DNA of 64,000 nt from Terrabacter sp. Ter38 (GCF_024519435.1 NZ_JALJRZ010000010.1:124001-188000), one strand, 5' to 3'; shown: positions 52,752-61,339, counted from the first letter of the stretch. The notes: a model not told the origin generated them from the letters alone. A program made the numbers and translations.

Positions 52752-53324
52752 GTGAGTGACATTAGCAGCAAACAGACCGCCGGCAAACAGTCGGCCCCGC
52801 AGCGTGCCCGTACATCGCGGGGCTCGACGCTCGGGGACGTGCAGCCCGTCCGGGGCGAATCGCGCCCCGAGGTCGGCCTCGTCCCCGGCGTGCCCGCATG
52901 GCGCACGACGGGCACGCTCTCGGCACTGCAGGAGCTCGTCGAGGTGTCCGAGACCGTCCCTGCCGTCGTCGCCCGCAAGGCGGGCCTCAGCACGTCGGAG
53001 CTGCATTCGCTGCGTCACCTCATGCGCGGTCCGATCGGCCCGGTCGACCTCGCCAAGGTCCTCGGCGTGACCTCGGCGGCATCGTCGGGCGTCGTCGACC
53101 GTCTCGTCGGCCACGGTCATGCCGAGCGCCGCTCGCACCCCGGCGACGGCCGCCGCACCGAGGTCGTCATCACCGAGAGCGGCCGCGCCGAGGTGCTTGC
53201 CCGGATGACCCCGATGTTCGAGAGTCTCGCCGCCCTCGACGCGACCCTGTCCGAGGGCGACCGCGACGTCGTCGAGCGCTACCTCAGGGGCGCGACCGCC
53301 GCGATGAAGAACCTCATGGCCTGA
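52752..53324 (+). CDS. MarR-family regulator, possibly leaderless
   Basis: A 190-residue winged-helix regulator. A disordered, basic N-terminus of about 50 residues precedes the domain: AVVARKAGLSTSELHSLRHLMRGPIGPVDLAKVLGVTSAASSGVVDRLVGHGHAERRSHPGDGRRTEVVITESGR, with the recognition helix TSAASSGVVDRLV and the wing HPGDGRRTEV. The GTG at 52752 (or a TTG just before) lies directly against the operator, so the mRNA may start at or next to the start codon (leaderless). It would sense a small ligand and derepress the MMPL exporter. Its stop overlaps a short inverted repeat facing the anti-sigma gene. Confidence 0.9.
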   Translation: MSDISSKQTAGKQSAPQRARTSRGSTLGDVQPVRGESRPEVGLVPGVPAWRTTGTLSALQELVEVSETVPAVVARKAGLSTSELHSLRHLMRGPIGPVDLAKVLGVTSAASSGVVDRLVGHGHAERRSHPGDGRRTEVVITESGRAEVLARMTPMFESLAALDATLSEGDRDVVERYLRGATAAMKNLMA

Positions 53325-53334
53325 GGCTCAGGCC
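53318..53334. terminator. Short inverted repeat spanning two convergent stop codons
   Basis: GGCCTGA and TCAGGCC flank GGC; the TGA stop of the MarR gene (53322-53324) and the TGA of the anti-sigma gene (53330-53328) lie in the two arms. The genes are only three bases apart, so this compact palindrome may be the only termination signal, or merely a consequence of Ala-stop codons on both sides. Confidence 0.35.
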
Positions 53335-54095
53335 GGTAGCTGCCCCCTGAGCAGGCTGTCGCCCGAGTGGGCCGGCTTGTCGTCGAACTGCTCCTTGGAG
53401 ATGTCGACGACGACGTACCCCTGGTCGATGAGCGCCTGGCTGATCGGGAAGGTGCCCGTCTCCCCGGGTCGCAGCACCCCGACGGAGACCATCCGCTTGC
53501 CGTCGGCGTTGATGAGCCAGACCTCGAGGTAGCCGTCTCCGGCGTCGAGCGGACGGTCGGTGACGACGGTGAGGTCGAGCCCGTCTCCGGTCCGCACGAC
53601 CGAGGCCTCTCCCTCTCGTTGCCGCGTGTCGAGGGTCTTCAGGGCGACCTGCGAGACGCTTCCGCTCTCGTCCGGGCTCCAGATGGCGCGCCCGGCGAGC
53701 AGCCCCACAACGAGGCTGGCCGCCACGAGAGCGGCGCCCCACGCTGCGGCCCGTCGGCGCGTCACACGAGCGGCGCCCGCCGAGATCGGTGTGACCGTGG
53801 CGTCCGCGGGGCCGGGTTCAGGGGCGTACGCCGTTCCCGCCGTCGCGGTGTCGGGCACCTCCGCCCTCAGCGGGTCGTCGGCGTCGATCTGGGCGGTCAC
53901 GCGGGCCCAGACGGCGTCGTCGGGAGCGTGCCACCCGGCATACGACTCCGATCCGGAGGCGAGGCGCGCGGTGCGACGCAGCTGCTCCACGGACGCGGAG
54001 CACACGGCGCACTGCTCGACGTGGGCAGAACGATCGGCGTCGACCGGCTCGCCCAGGGCGAGGTCGACGAGCTCGTCGTCAGTCGGATGCGACAC
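53328..54095 (-). CDS. Anti-sigma factor with zinc-binding ASD and membrane helix (RskA-like)
   Basis: A 255-residue protein starting with GTG at 54095. The N-terminal cytoplasmic anti-sigma domain has H25-x3-C29-x2-C32 (HVEQCAVC), the zinc anti-sigma motif. One hydrophobic helix (AAAWGAALVAASLVVGLLAG, about 115-135) crosses the membrane, and the extracytoplasmic part is an RskA-type domain with DAGDGYLEVWLINADGKRMVSVGVLRPGETGTFPIS. It would hold the sigma factor until regulated proteolysis. Its start overlaps the sigma gene by 17 nt. The layout is that of SigK/RskA pairs. Confidence 0.92.
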   Translation of the reverse strand: MSHPTDDELVDLALGEPVDADRSAHVEQCAVCSASVEQLRRTARLASGSESYAGWHAPDDAVWARVTAQIDADDPLRAEVPDTATAGTAYAPEPGPADATVTPISAGAARVTRRRAAAWGAALVAASLVVGLLAGRAIWSPDESGSVSQVALKTLDTRQREGEASVVRTGDGLDLTVVTDRPLDAGDGYLEVWLINADGKRMVSVGVLRPGETGTFPISQALIDQGYVVVDISKEQFDDKPAHSGDSLLRGQLPA

Positions 54096-54678
54096 GTTCC
54101 ACCTCCTTGAGTCGGTCTCTCAGCTCGAGTAGTCCCCGCCTGACGTGGCTCTTCACGGTGCCGAGGGGCATCTCGAGCGTGCGGGCGATGTCATCGTGCG
54201 TGCGATCTTCGATGAAAGCCATTCGGAGCACGGTCGCTCGCGGATCGCCCATCCGCTCCAGCTCGTGGACGAGGAGCAGTCGCTCGGCCCAGTCGGAGTC
54301 GTGCGGGGTGGCCGGTTCGGTGACCACCTCGGACGCGAGAGCCTGCAGGTTGCGATGGGCGCGGTAGCGCTGCGTGCGCACGTCGGCGACGCGGTGCTTC
54401 GTGATGCCCACGAGCCACGCCGCCGGCGACCCACGCTCGGGTCGGAGGGTGCCGCGTCCCCGCCAGGCGGCGACGAAGACCTGTTGCACGACGTCCTCGG
54501 CGTCCTCTCTGGTGCCGAGGGCGCGCAGGGCGACGGTGTGCACGAGCGGGGACCAGCGGCGGTACATCTCGGCGAGGGCCTCGCGGTCCCCACCGGCCAA
54601 CCGGACGGCGAGCTCGGCGGACTCGATGTCAGGGTCGTCGTGCACGTGCACCGACCCACCTAACCACGTCCGGCTCAT
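54079..54678 (-). CDS. sigK: ECF sigma factor, SigK-like
   Basis: A 199-residue group 4 sigma factor. Region 2 is LAVRLAGGDREALAEMYRRWSPLVHTVALRALGTREDAEDVVQQVFVAAWRG; region 4 is ERMGDPRATVLRMAFIEDRTHDDIARTLEMPLGTVKSHVRRGLLELRDRL. The ATG at 54678 overlaps the sortase stop, and its stop overlaps the RskA-like start. SigK of mycobacteria drives secreted fasciclin proteins (mpt70, mpt83); a fasciclin protein is encoded nearby here. The name is by context and may not mark a strict orthologue. Confidence 0.87.
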   Translation of the reverse strand: MSRTWLGGSVHVHDDPDIESAELAVRLAGGDREALAEMYRRWSPLVHTVALRALGTREDAEDVVQQVFVAAWRGRGTLRPERGSPAAWLVGITKHRVADVRTQRYRAHRNLQALASEVVTEPATPHDSDWAERLLLVHELERMGDPRATVLRMAFIEDRTHDDIARTLEMPLGTVKSHVRRGLLELRDRLKEVERVASD

Positions 54679-55424
54679 CGGAGCGGCTCGGCGCTCACGA
54701 GGACGTTCGCGTCGTAGCGGCGCTGCTCGCGGTCGAAGTCGCCTCCGCACGTCACGACGTGGAGCAGTGGAGGTCCGTCGCGCGCGAAGAGGGCGGCGAG
54801 ATCGAGCGTCGTCTTGCGGACCTGGGTCACCGATGTCACGGCATATCTCCTGCTCACATCGCCCGACCGCACCGTGATGACATCGCCCGTGCGCAGCTCC
54901 CCAACAGCCGCGATGGGGCCGATCCCGTAGCCCGGCATGTCGAGGTGCGCGGCCAGCACCGTGGACCCGGCGTCGTCGCCCGGCCGCGGGCCGTAGCGGT
55001 ACCAGCCCACCTGCGCCGGCGTCTCCGGCAGAGCCATCTCGCCGTCCCGGGCGACGCCCACCGGCACGACCCGCATGTCGATGCCGAGACGGCGGATCGT
55101 CAGGCGGTCGGGGGCCGCCGCGGTCGCGCCCACCTGCTGCGTCGCCGGGCGGACCCCCGGTGGTGTCGGACCGGCCGAGCCGTCCGTCCCCGCCGGCGAC
55201 CCCGACTGCGGGGCATGGGTCGCGGCGTCGCCGGCGGTGGGTGCGGCGCTGCGGGTGACGCCCGACTCGGACGCCGGTGGGAGGGCGGCGTCCGAGTCAC
55301 GCGTCAGCCAGGCCACGCCCACGCCCGCCAGGAGGGCGGCCGCGAGCGCGGCGGCCACCCCCCTCGACGGGCTCGACGCCCGGGCCCGGGAGCGGCCGGG
55401 TCCGGGGTCGACGGTGCGGTTCAT
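54675..55424 (-). CDS. Class F-type sortase
   Basis: A 249-residue membrane-anchored transpeptidase. An N-terminal hydrophobic helix (GVAAALAAALLAGVGVAWL) and a Pro/Thr-rich stalk lead to the sortase domain: LTIRRLGIDMRVVPVGVARDG, AAHLDMPGYGIGPIAAVGELRTGD (catalytic histidine) and LLHVVTCGGDFDREQRRYDANV (nucleophile about Cys226, arginine about 236). It would attach surface proteins to the wall. Stop overlaps the sigma start by 4 nt. A clear LPxTG substrate was not found beside it. Confidence 0.88.
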   Translation of the reverse strand: MNRTVDPGPGRSRARASSPSRGVAAALAAALLAGVGVAWLTRDSDAALPPASESGVTRSAAPTAGDAATHAPQSGSPAGTDGSAGPTPPGVRPATQQVGATAAAPDRLTIRRLGIDMRVVPVGVARDGEMALPETPAQVGWYRYGPRPGDDAGSTVLAAHLDMPGYGIGPIAAVGELRTGDVITVRSGDVSRRYAVTSVTQVRKTTLDLAALFARDGPPLLHVVTCGGDFDREQRRYDANVLVSAEPLR

Positions 55425-55453
55425 CTCGGGCGTTCGCGACGGTGCGTAGCGAC

Positions 55454-56275
55454 TCAGCGGGCCCGGACGGCGCGGCGGCGCGAGACGAGGACGAGGCCGC
55501 CCGCGGCCGCAGCGGCACCGATGACGGCCGCGTAGCGGGCCACCTCCGAGGTCTCCCGAGCCGCGGCGGCCTGGCCGCCCGCCCCGGCCGGGACGCCACC
55601 CGGGGCCGAGTGCATGCCGGAGAGGGTCTGGACGGCGAGCTTCAGGTTCTTGTCGGCGGCGCTGCCCCACGCGTACACGATCGTGTTGGTGCCCTCCTTG
55701 AGGTCGAGGTCGGCCGGGCCGATCGCGACGGTGTCGGTCCCCGCGAGGACGACGTCGGCCGAGATCGTGCCGGCGGGCAGGTCGGCCTTGGCCTCGTTCG
55801 GGTTCGTGAGGTTCTTGAAGGCCGCCGTGCCGTTGGCCCGGACGTCGACCGCGGGGGCGGCGGCCGTGTGGCGCACGGTGATGCGCGCCTTGCCGGCATC
55901 GATCGTGGACGTGTCGTTGACGAACGGTGTGAGGACCGGCTTGCCGGCCTCCGACAGGTGCGCGACGACGGTGACGTTGGCGCCGCCCGGCACCTTGAGG
56001 TCGTTGGCCTCGATGACGGCTGCGCCGCCGGCGCCCGCTCCGGCCTGCGTGACCTTGAGGTCGTAGGTGCCCTCGGGGAGCATCAGCGGGTCGGTGAGCG
56101 TGCCGGGCTTGAAGTCCGTGAGGAGGGGCTTGCCGTTGGCGTAGACGTCGACCGTCGCGCCGGGCACGGCGTGGAGGATCGAGACCGTGGCGTCGGCCGC
56201 GTGGGCCGGGGCGGCGAGGAAGGCGGCCGGGGCGAGGGCGAGGGTCGTGGCGGCGGCGATGCGAAGCGACTTCAT
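55454..56275 (-). CDS. Secreted DUF4397 protein with membrane anchor
   Basis: A 273-residue protein. Signal peptide (LRIAAATTLALAPAAFLAAPAHA), then tandem DUF4397-type beta domains (ADATVSILHAVPGATVDVYANGKPLLTDFKPGTLTDPLMLPEGTYDLKVTQAG and a second copy from ITVRHTAAAPAVDVRANG), a Gly/Ala linker and a C-terminal hydrophobic helix with a basic tail (RRRAVRAR). It is anchored to the membrane or, with an atypical sorting signal, to the wall. No LPxTG box was found. It is 29 nt upstream of the sortase gene on the same strand and heads the sortase-sigma-antisigma operon. Confidence 0.85.
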   Translation of the reverse strand: MKSLRIAAATTLALAPAAFLAAPAHAADATVSILHAVPGATVDVYANGKPLLTDFKPGTLTDPLMLPEGTYDLKVTQAGAGAGGAAVIEANDLKVPGGANVTVVAHLSEAGKPVLTPFVNDTSTIDAGKARITVRHTAAAPAVDVRANGTAAFKNLTNPNEAKADLPAGTISADVVLAGTDTVAIGPADLDLKEGTNTIVYAWGSAADKNLKLAVQTLSGMHSAPGGVPAGAGGQAAAARETSEVARYAAVIGAAAAAGGLVLVSRRRAVRAR

Positions 56276-56396
56276 GGTCGTTCCTTTCCAAAGGGGCGAG
56301 TGCTCGAGTGCGACGGGGCCGCGCTCGCGTGAAAGGTGCGTCCGGGAGGGGGGCGGTGGTGTGCGGTGCCGACCTCGGGGGCGGTACGGGAGGGCG

Positions 56397-57098
56397 TCAG
56401 AGGTCGGCCGGTCGCAGGACGAGGACGATGCCGTGCGCGATCTGCCGGTTGCCCTTGTTGATGTCGAGCGCCCGCGGGTTGAGCAGCGGGTCGGCATCGT
56501 TGCGGTCGCCGTCGACGAGGCGGACGAGCTTGAGCCAGCGCGACAGCACGTCGACCTTGATGCTCTTGCCGGGAAGCGCCGTCGCCAGCACGGCGCCGTC
56601 GGACCGAAGGGCCTGCGACGAGGTGACGGGGGCGCCGGGGACGACGTGATAGAGCAGGACCCGCTCCAGGGCGTCGATGCCGACGGCGCCGGCGAGGGCC
56701 GAGAAGACCTTCGTCTCGGAGCCGTACCAGCGGCCCGTCAGGTCGGCGGCGAGGACCTGGAAGGCCCGGTCGTTGGGGATGAAGGCCGTCAGCGGCACGT
56801 CACCCTGGGTCAGGAGGCGCACCGGGCTGTCGGGCTTGGCCGCGAGGACGGCGAGGACCGCCTCTGTGACGATGTCGTAGTCGTACCAGTTGCCGTCGAA
56901 CTGGTTGCCGTCCGCGAGCAGCACGTCGGCAAGGCTCCTGGTTCCGATCGGGGTGGCTGCGGCGACCGCCGATGCCTGAGTGCGCGATGCGCTCGCTGCA
57001 CTGGATGTGCCGGACGCAGCAGGAGCGGCGACGGCGGCAGGGACGGCGAGGGCGCCGGCCAGGGCCGCGACGACGGGGACGAGATGACGCTTCTTCAC
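56397..57098 (-). CDS. Secreted fasciclin-domain protein
   Basis: A 233-residue protein with a signal peptide (MKKRHLVPVVAALAGALAVPAAVAAP) and an FAS1 domain: IVTEAVLAVLAAKPDSPVRLLTQGDVPLTAFIPNDRAFQVLAADL, then LLYHVVPGAPVTSSQAL and KGNRQIAHGIVLVLRPADL, the two conserved FAS1 boxes (TxFxPxxxAF and YHV). It is likely a cell-surface adhesion or stress protein. In mycobacteria SigK controls fasciclin proteins, and a SigK-like promoter can be proposed upstream (57148-57175). It is separated from the DUF4397 gene by 121 nt. Confidence 0.9.
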   Translation of the reverse strand: MKKRHLVPVVAALAGALAVPAAVAAPAASGTSSAASASRTQASAVAAATPIGTRSLADVLLADGNQFDGNWYDYDIVTEAVLAVLAAKPDSPVRLLTQGDVPLTAFIPNDRAFQVLAADLTGRWYGSETKVFSALAGAVGIDALERVLLYHVVPGAPVTSSQALRSDGAVLATALPGKSIKVDVLSRWLKLVRLVDGDRNDADPLLNPRALDINKGNRQIAHGIVLVLRPADL

Positions 57099-57147
57099 GG
57101 TCTGTCCTATCTTCGGGAGCGACGGCGTCGTGTGCCGTCTGCCCCTA

Positions 57148-57175
57148 CTTCCGAGGACGTGCCGTGGAGGGATGC
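57148..57175 (-). promoter_or_regulatory. Candidate SigK-type promoter of the fasciclin gene
   Basis: Reading leftward, GCATCC (57175-57170) and CGGAAG (57153-57148) are separated by 16 bp, about 50 nt ahead of the fasciclin start at 57098. Mycobacterial SigK promoters resemble CCATCC-N16/17-CCGAAT, so the match is partial (5 of 6 at -35, weaker at -10). No equally good match was found before the DUF4397 gene. Confidence 0.4.
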
Positions 57176-57216
57176 ACCTGCCGCGAACTTTCTTCTCGCG
57201 GTGGGGGTGTGCCGCG

Positions 57217-58464
57217 TCAGAGGTGCGCGTTGACCGCCTCGGCCGCGCGCTGCCCGGAGACGAGCGCGCCCTGGATCGACGCGGTGTCGCGGTGGTCGCC
57301 GCAGACGAAGACGCCGTCGCCGAGCGCGACCGGTGACCGCACCTCGAGCGGGGGTGTCATGGCGGGCAGGGCCGCGTCGACGCGGTGTCGCGTGACGACA
57401 CGCCAGTCCGTCGTGTCGCAGCCGTAGATCTCGCCGACGTGGCGCAGGACGTCGGCCTCGGACGCGTCGCCGTCGGGTCGGTCGAGCAAGCACGTCGCCT
57501 CGACGAGGTGCTTGGTCGGCGGGGCGTAGCTCGGGGCCGCAGCCGTCATGACGGCGGTGTTCCACACCGGGCCGGGAGGGACGGAGTCGTGGCGGCGCCC
57601 GTCGACGGCCACGAGGGGGAGCGAGTGGGGCGGCTCCGGCGCCTCGAACCACCACGTCACGAGGCCCTTGGTCGGCGGCTCGGGCAGGGTGGTGAGGGTG
57701 GCCGCGCCGATCGGGTCGGTGGCGACGACGGCGCTGCGGGCCCGGAGGCTCTGGCCGTCGACCCGGACGTCCACGCCGCCGTGCGACGGCGTGATGGACT
57801 CGACGTGGCTGTTGAGGCGGACGCGGTCACCGAGCGGTTCGGCCACCTGCTCGGGCAGGGCCTGCATGCCCGTCGCCGGGACGGCCGGGCGACCCAGGGC
57901 GAACATCCGCACGAGCAGCTTCGTGAAGTTGGCGGAGGAGCCGCCGTGGCTGTCGACGAGGACGCCGGCGAGGAACGGGTCGAGCACCTCACGGCGGAGT
58001 CGACCGGTGACGCCGGCCTCGTCGAGCGAGTCAGCGAGGGTCGAGTCCTTCTGTGCCAGAACGGTCTTCGGGTCGGCCATGACGCGCGCGGTCCACCGCG
58101 TGACGCCTGCCAGCTCGCGGGGGTGGAGGTAGCCGCTACGCATCGTCTGGGCGAGCAGCCGCGGCTCGCGCATCGGGTCGGCCAGCACCTGGAGGCCGTT
58201 CGTGCGACGCACCAGCACGCCAGACCCGAAGGGCTTGAGGTCGAGCGTCGACACGTCGACCCACCGCCGCACGGCCGGGTAGGCGGGGTTGAGCACCTGG
58301 AAGCCACGGTCGCACCGGAAGCCGTCGACGACGTCGGTGCGGATGCGGCCCCCGACCCCGTCGCTCGACTCGAGGACGACGACCTCATGACCGAGCTCGG
58401 TCAGTCGTCGCGCGCACCGCAGTCCTGCCAGTCCTGCCCCGACGATGACGACGTCAGCGTCCAC
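57217..58464 (-). CDS. FAD-dependent amine-oxidase-like oxidoreductase
   Basis: A 415-residue flavoprotein starting with GTG at 58464. The Rossmann motif VVIVGAGLAGLRCARRLTELGHEVVVLES and GRIRTDVVDGFRCDRGFQVLNPAYP place it among protoporphyrinogen-oxidase/phytoene-desaturase-like amine oxidases. The C-terminal GVFVCGDHRDTASIQGALVSGQRAAEAV binds the flavin ribityl. The substrate is unknown. In mycobacteria a similar flavoprotein lies close to sigK. It follows the TspO-like gene by 165 nt on the same strand. Confidence 0.85.
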   Translation of the reverse strand: MDADVVIVGAGLAGLRCARRLTELGHEVVVLESSDGVGGRIRTDVVDGFRCDRGFQVLNPAYPAVRRWVDVSTLDLKPFGSGVLVRRTNGLQVLADPMREPRLLAQTMRSGYLHPRELAGVTRWTARVMADPKTVLAQKDSTLADSLDEAGVTGRLRREVLDPFLAGVLVDSHGGSSANFTKLLVRMFALGRPAVPATGMQALPEQVAEPLGDRVRLNSHVESITPSHGGVDVRVDGQSLRARSAVVATDPIGAATLTTLPEPPTKGLVTWWFEAPEPPHSLPLVAVDGRRHDSVPPGPVWNTAVMTAAAPSYAPPTKHLVEATCLLDRPDGDASEADVLRHVGEIYGCDTTDWRVVTRHRVDAALPAMTPPLEVRSPVALGDGVFVCGDHRDTASIQGALVSGQRAAEAVNAHL

Positions 58465-58629
58465 GAAAGGATCACCCCACTGCTCGAGTCCGGCCCCCGT
58501 CGCAGCGTAGACCTCGCGGCTTTGTCGCGGGGTGGCTGCGAGGGCCGTGTCCGAGAGGGCAGCCGGCCCGTCCGCGACGCGCCGCCGGACCGTCGCGACA
58601 CGCCGTTGACGGCACGGCGCCGCGGCCCG

Positions 58630-59469
58630 TCACACCGTGCGCAACCGCCGCGACGCCTCCGGCGTCACCGGCCGTCGGGTGTGCGAGCGCCCGGCTGCGA
58701 CGACGACGACCGCGGCGGCGACGACCGCCGCGATGCCGGTCAGGACGGAGCGCGGATCGTCCCCGAGGCGGCCGACGGCGATCCAGGCCAGGCCCCAGGC
58801 CATCGCGGCGGCGACCGACCAGCGGCCACCCAGGCGGCGGGCGAAGACGATGCCGAGTCCGGCCGCGACGGCCAGGACGACCACCGCTGCCGCCTGGTTG
58901 GCGGTGGCGCCGAGGTCCACGCCCGAGTCCACCAGCGCCGCAGTGATGTTGGCGCACGTCGCGACGGCGACCCAGCCGAGGTAGAGGCCGAACGTGCCGT
59001 CGAGCACGACCTGCTCCCACCTCGACGTGGCGGGCTCACGGGTCAGGCGGCGAAGGAGGACGCCGAGGGTCAGCGCGAGCGCGACGATGACGACGACACT
59101 CGCCCAGATCCAGCCCTGCTGCGTGACGAGGAGCCACGTCGCGTTGAGCACCATCGACGCGGCGGCGAGCCACCCGGTGCTGCGCACCCGCTCGCGAACG
59201 GCGTTGGCAGGCAGGGCCTGCCACACGGCATACGCGAGGAGGCCGAGGTAGATCGGTGTCCAGATCGAGAAGGCCGGGCCGGCAGGCGCGATGAGGGTCG
59301 CGGTCGCGGCGAGGGCTCCTCCCGAGGTCTCCTCGACGCGGGTGCCGAGGACGCCGACGCCGAAGAGCGTGCCGACGACACAGAAGGTCTCGGCGGCGAC
59401 GACGGTCAGGCGCCGCACCTGGTCGCTGCTGGTCAGCGCGGCCGTCGGCTGGGTGGTGGATCCGGGCAT
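58630..59469 (-). CDS. TspO/MBR-like membrane protein
   Basis: A 279-residue membrane protein with about seven hydrophobic helices, including WTPIYLGLLAYAVWQALP, GWLAAASMVLNATWLLVTQQGWIWASV and WEQVVLDGTFGLYLGWVAVATCANITAAL, whose Trp-rich helices resemble the TspO/MBR (tryptophan-rich sensory) family, though it is longer than the usual five-helix 160 residues. The ATG at 59469 has GAGG eight bases upstream; a GTG at 59478 would add three residues. TspO-like proteins bind porphyrins or carotenoid-related ligands, and the next gene is a flavin oxidoreductase of the porphyrin/carotenoid type, which may be meaningful. Confidence 0.75.
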   Translation of the reverse strand: MPGSTTQPTAALTSSDQVRRLTVVAAETFCVVGTLFGVGVLGTRVEETSGGALAATATLIAPAGPAFSIWTPIYLGLLAYAVWQALPANAVRERVRSTGWLAAASMVLNATWLLVTQQGWIWASVVVIVALALTLGVLLRRLTREPATSRWEQVVLDGTFGLYLGWVAVATCANITAALVDSGVDLGATANQAAAVVVLAVAAGLGIVFARRLGGRWSVAAAMAWGLAWIAVGRLGDDPRSVLTGIAAVVAAAVVVVAAGRSHTRRPVTPEASRRLRTV

Positions 59470-59542
59470 GTCGATCACCTCAGTCGCTCGGGAGATTGCT
59501 CATCCAGTTAGCGACCCTAACAGAGTCGGCCGCCCACCCGGT

Positions 59543-60313
59543 CTATCCGCGCAGGCGCACCGACAGGCAGGTGACACAGCCCTCGAGCTTCTCGAACTCG
59601 GAGATGTCGACGGTCGTCACGTCGTGCCCCCGAGCGGCGAGCAGCTGCGCGGTGCGCGGCGCGGACGCCGACATGAGCACCGACATGCCGCCGAGCAGCA
59701 CCACGTGTGAGCCCGACTCCTCCGGGACCGCGAGGAACCGGGGCCAGGGGCTGAGGTCGTCGACGAGCGGCGGGTAGCCCAGGACGGTTCCGTCGGGCAG
59801 GGCGGTGACGGCGGACTTGAGATGCAGCACCTTCGACACGGGCACGGGGACCACCTCGACGCGATGTCCGTCCCAGGCGCGCCGCAGCTGCTCGACACCG
59901 GCGAGATTCGTGCGGCCGCCGACGCCGACCCACACGACGTGCCCGTGCTTGAGCACGTCCCCGCCGTCGAGCGTGCCGGGCTCCCCGACCTCGACGACTC
60001 GGTAGCCGTATGCCTCGACAACTTCGCGCACCCCAGCACGCTCCCCGCGGCGTCCGGTGGCGCCGGAGCGGCACAGCACCGCGACGTCGCCGTGCACGAC
60101 GACCTGGTCCTCGATGAAGACGCCATCGGGGCAGTCGTCGACAGGCGGTGCCTCGACGACCGACCAACCGCGACGTCGGAGCACGTCGACGTACTCCTGC
60201 CACTGCCGCAGGGCCAGCTCACCGTCGACGGACGCCGAGCGTCCGATGTGCGTCACGATCCCGTCCGCGAGACGAGGGGAGGGTCGACGGACGAGCGCGA
60301 GGCGACGGTGCAC
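59543..60313 (-). CDS. Dimethylarginine dimethylaminohydrolase (DDAH)-like amidinotransferase-fold enzyme
   Basis: A 256-residue protein starting with GTG at 60313. The beta/alpha-propeller family motifs are VFIEDQVVVHGDVAVLCRSG, EPGTLDGGDVLKHGHVVWVGVGGRTN (GGDV motif with the catalytic histidine region), LHLKSAVTALPDGTVLG, and near the C-terminus LEGCVTCLSVRLRG with the nucleophilic cysteine (two cysteines lie here). It would hydrolyse methylated arginine to citrulline and dimethylamine or related guanidino substrates. Length fits bacterial DDAH. It lies between the TspO-like and LysR genes, all leftward. Confidence 0.88.
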   Translation of the reverse strand: MHRRLALVRRPSPRLADGIVTHIGRSASVDGELALRQWQEYVDVLRRRGWSVVEAPPVDDCPDGVFIEDQVVVHGDVAVLCRSGATGRRGERAGVREVVEAYGYRVVEVGEPGTLDGGDVLKHGHVVWVGVGGRTNLAGVEQLRRAWDGHRVEVVPVPVSKVLHLKSAVTALPDGTVLGYPPLVDDLSPWPRFLAVPEESGSHVVLLGGMSVLMSASAPRTAQLLAARGHDVTTVDISEFEKLEGCVTCLSVRLRG

Positions 60314-60364
60314 GCGCTCACTCTAGGGGCGCGGCGCCCACCGGTCGGACGTCGTACCGACCCG

Positions 60365-61339
60365 TCAGGGCGCGAGGATCGGCTTCTCGTCCGAGCGCGC
60401 GGTCGGCCACCAGCCCTGGGTCTGCGCCGTGTGGGTCAGCTGCTCCCGGTAGGCCGAGCCGGCCGCCCGCACGCACCGCTCCACGTCCTCGTCGTCGAGC
60501 GCCCCGAGCCGCCAGCGCAGGATCCGTCGGGCCGTGATCGGCTGGTCGCAGAGTGGCCGCAGCACACCGCCCGGGGGCGCCGACGCCGTGGGCACGGCGA
60601 AGGACACGGCCCGGCCGGCGACGACCGCCGGCCACAGCGGCCCGAGGTCGTGCGGGCCGTACGACGACCGGAGGGTCACGCCGAGACGCGCGAGGACGGT
60701 GCTCGTCGCCTCGGAGCCGGGGTCGACCTCGCTCGGCGGCAGGATCCAGTCCTCTTCGGCCAGATCCCGGATGTCGACGCACCGCTGCGCAGCAAGCGGG
60801 TGCGACGCCGACAGTGCGACGAGCAGCGGCTCGCGCTCGACGATGACACGCTCGCCGATCATCGACCGCGCTCGCTCCTCGCGCGGGTCGGCCACGAGCG
60901 CGATGACGACCGCGACGTCGACCCGACCGTCGCTGATCGCCTCGGTCGTGGTCCCGCCGGCCAGCGGGGGAACGGGCATGAGCGGCCGCCGCATGTCGGT
61001 CGCGTAGGCGTGGCTGACGAACGACGTGAAGTAGCGCATCGAGTCCGACGTGATGCGCAGCGGGGCGTCGCTCGCGCGGTGGGTGCGCACGTCCTCGCGC
61101 AGCGCCGCCACCTCGTCGAGGACGGTGCGGGCCCGCGACACGACGCGCTCGCCGATCGCGGTGCACGCGATCCCGTCTCCGCTCGGCCGGAACAGCGTGC
61201 AGCCGAGGGCGCGCTCGATGCGACCCACCTCGGACCCCAGGGTCGCCGCAGACACCCCGAGGGTGGCGGCGGCGGCAGGGATGCTGCCCTGCTGCGCGAC
61301 GACCGCGACGACGCGCAGGTGACGGACCTCGAGCTCCAC
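60365..61339 (-). CDS. LysR-family transcriptional regulator
   Basis: A 324-residue regulator read from GTG 61339 (VELEVRHLRVVAVVAQQGSIPAAAATLGVSAATLGSEVGRIERALGCTLF), the LysR winged helix. The effector domain runs from about 85, with LRITSDSMRYF, VDVAVVIALVADPREE and SSYGPHDLGPLWPAVVAGRAVSFAVP. The HTH has S-A-A-T in place of the more usual S-Q-P-A-V recognition residues. It is divergent from the TipA-like gene and 51 nt upstream of DDAH in the same direction; LysR proteins often control a divergent or adjacent gene. Its target and inducer are unknown. Confidence 0.85.
   Translation of the reverse strand: MELEVRHLRVVAVVAQQGSIPAAAATLGVSAATLGSEVGRIERALGCTLFRPSGDGIACTAIGERVVSRARTVLDEVAALREDVRTHRASDAPLRITSDSMRYFTSFVSHAYATDMRRPLMPVPPLAGGTTTEAISDGRVDVAVVIALVADPREERARSMIGERVIVEREPLLVALSASHPLAAQRCVDIRDLAEEDWILPPSEVDPGSEATSTVLARLGVTLRSSYGPHDLGPLWPAVVAGRAVSFAVPTASAPPGGVLRPLCDQPITARRILRWRLGALDDEDVERCVRAAGSAYREQLTHTAQTQGWWPTARSDEKPILAP

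Noticed and set aside
59507-59521. GTTAG with nearby CTAAC upstream of the TspO-like gene as a fifth SARP box
   Set aside because: The elements are inverted (GTTAG-N5-CTAAC), not 11-bp direct repeats, and no second heptamer is found at the right distance on either strand.
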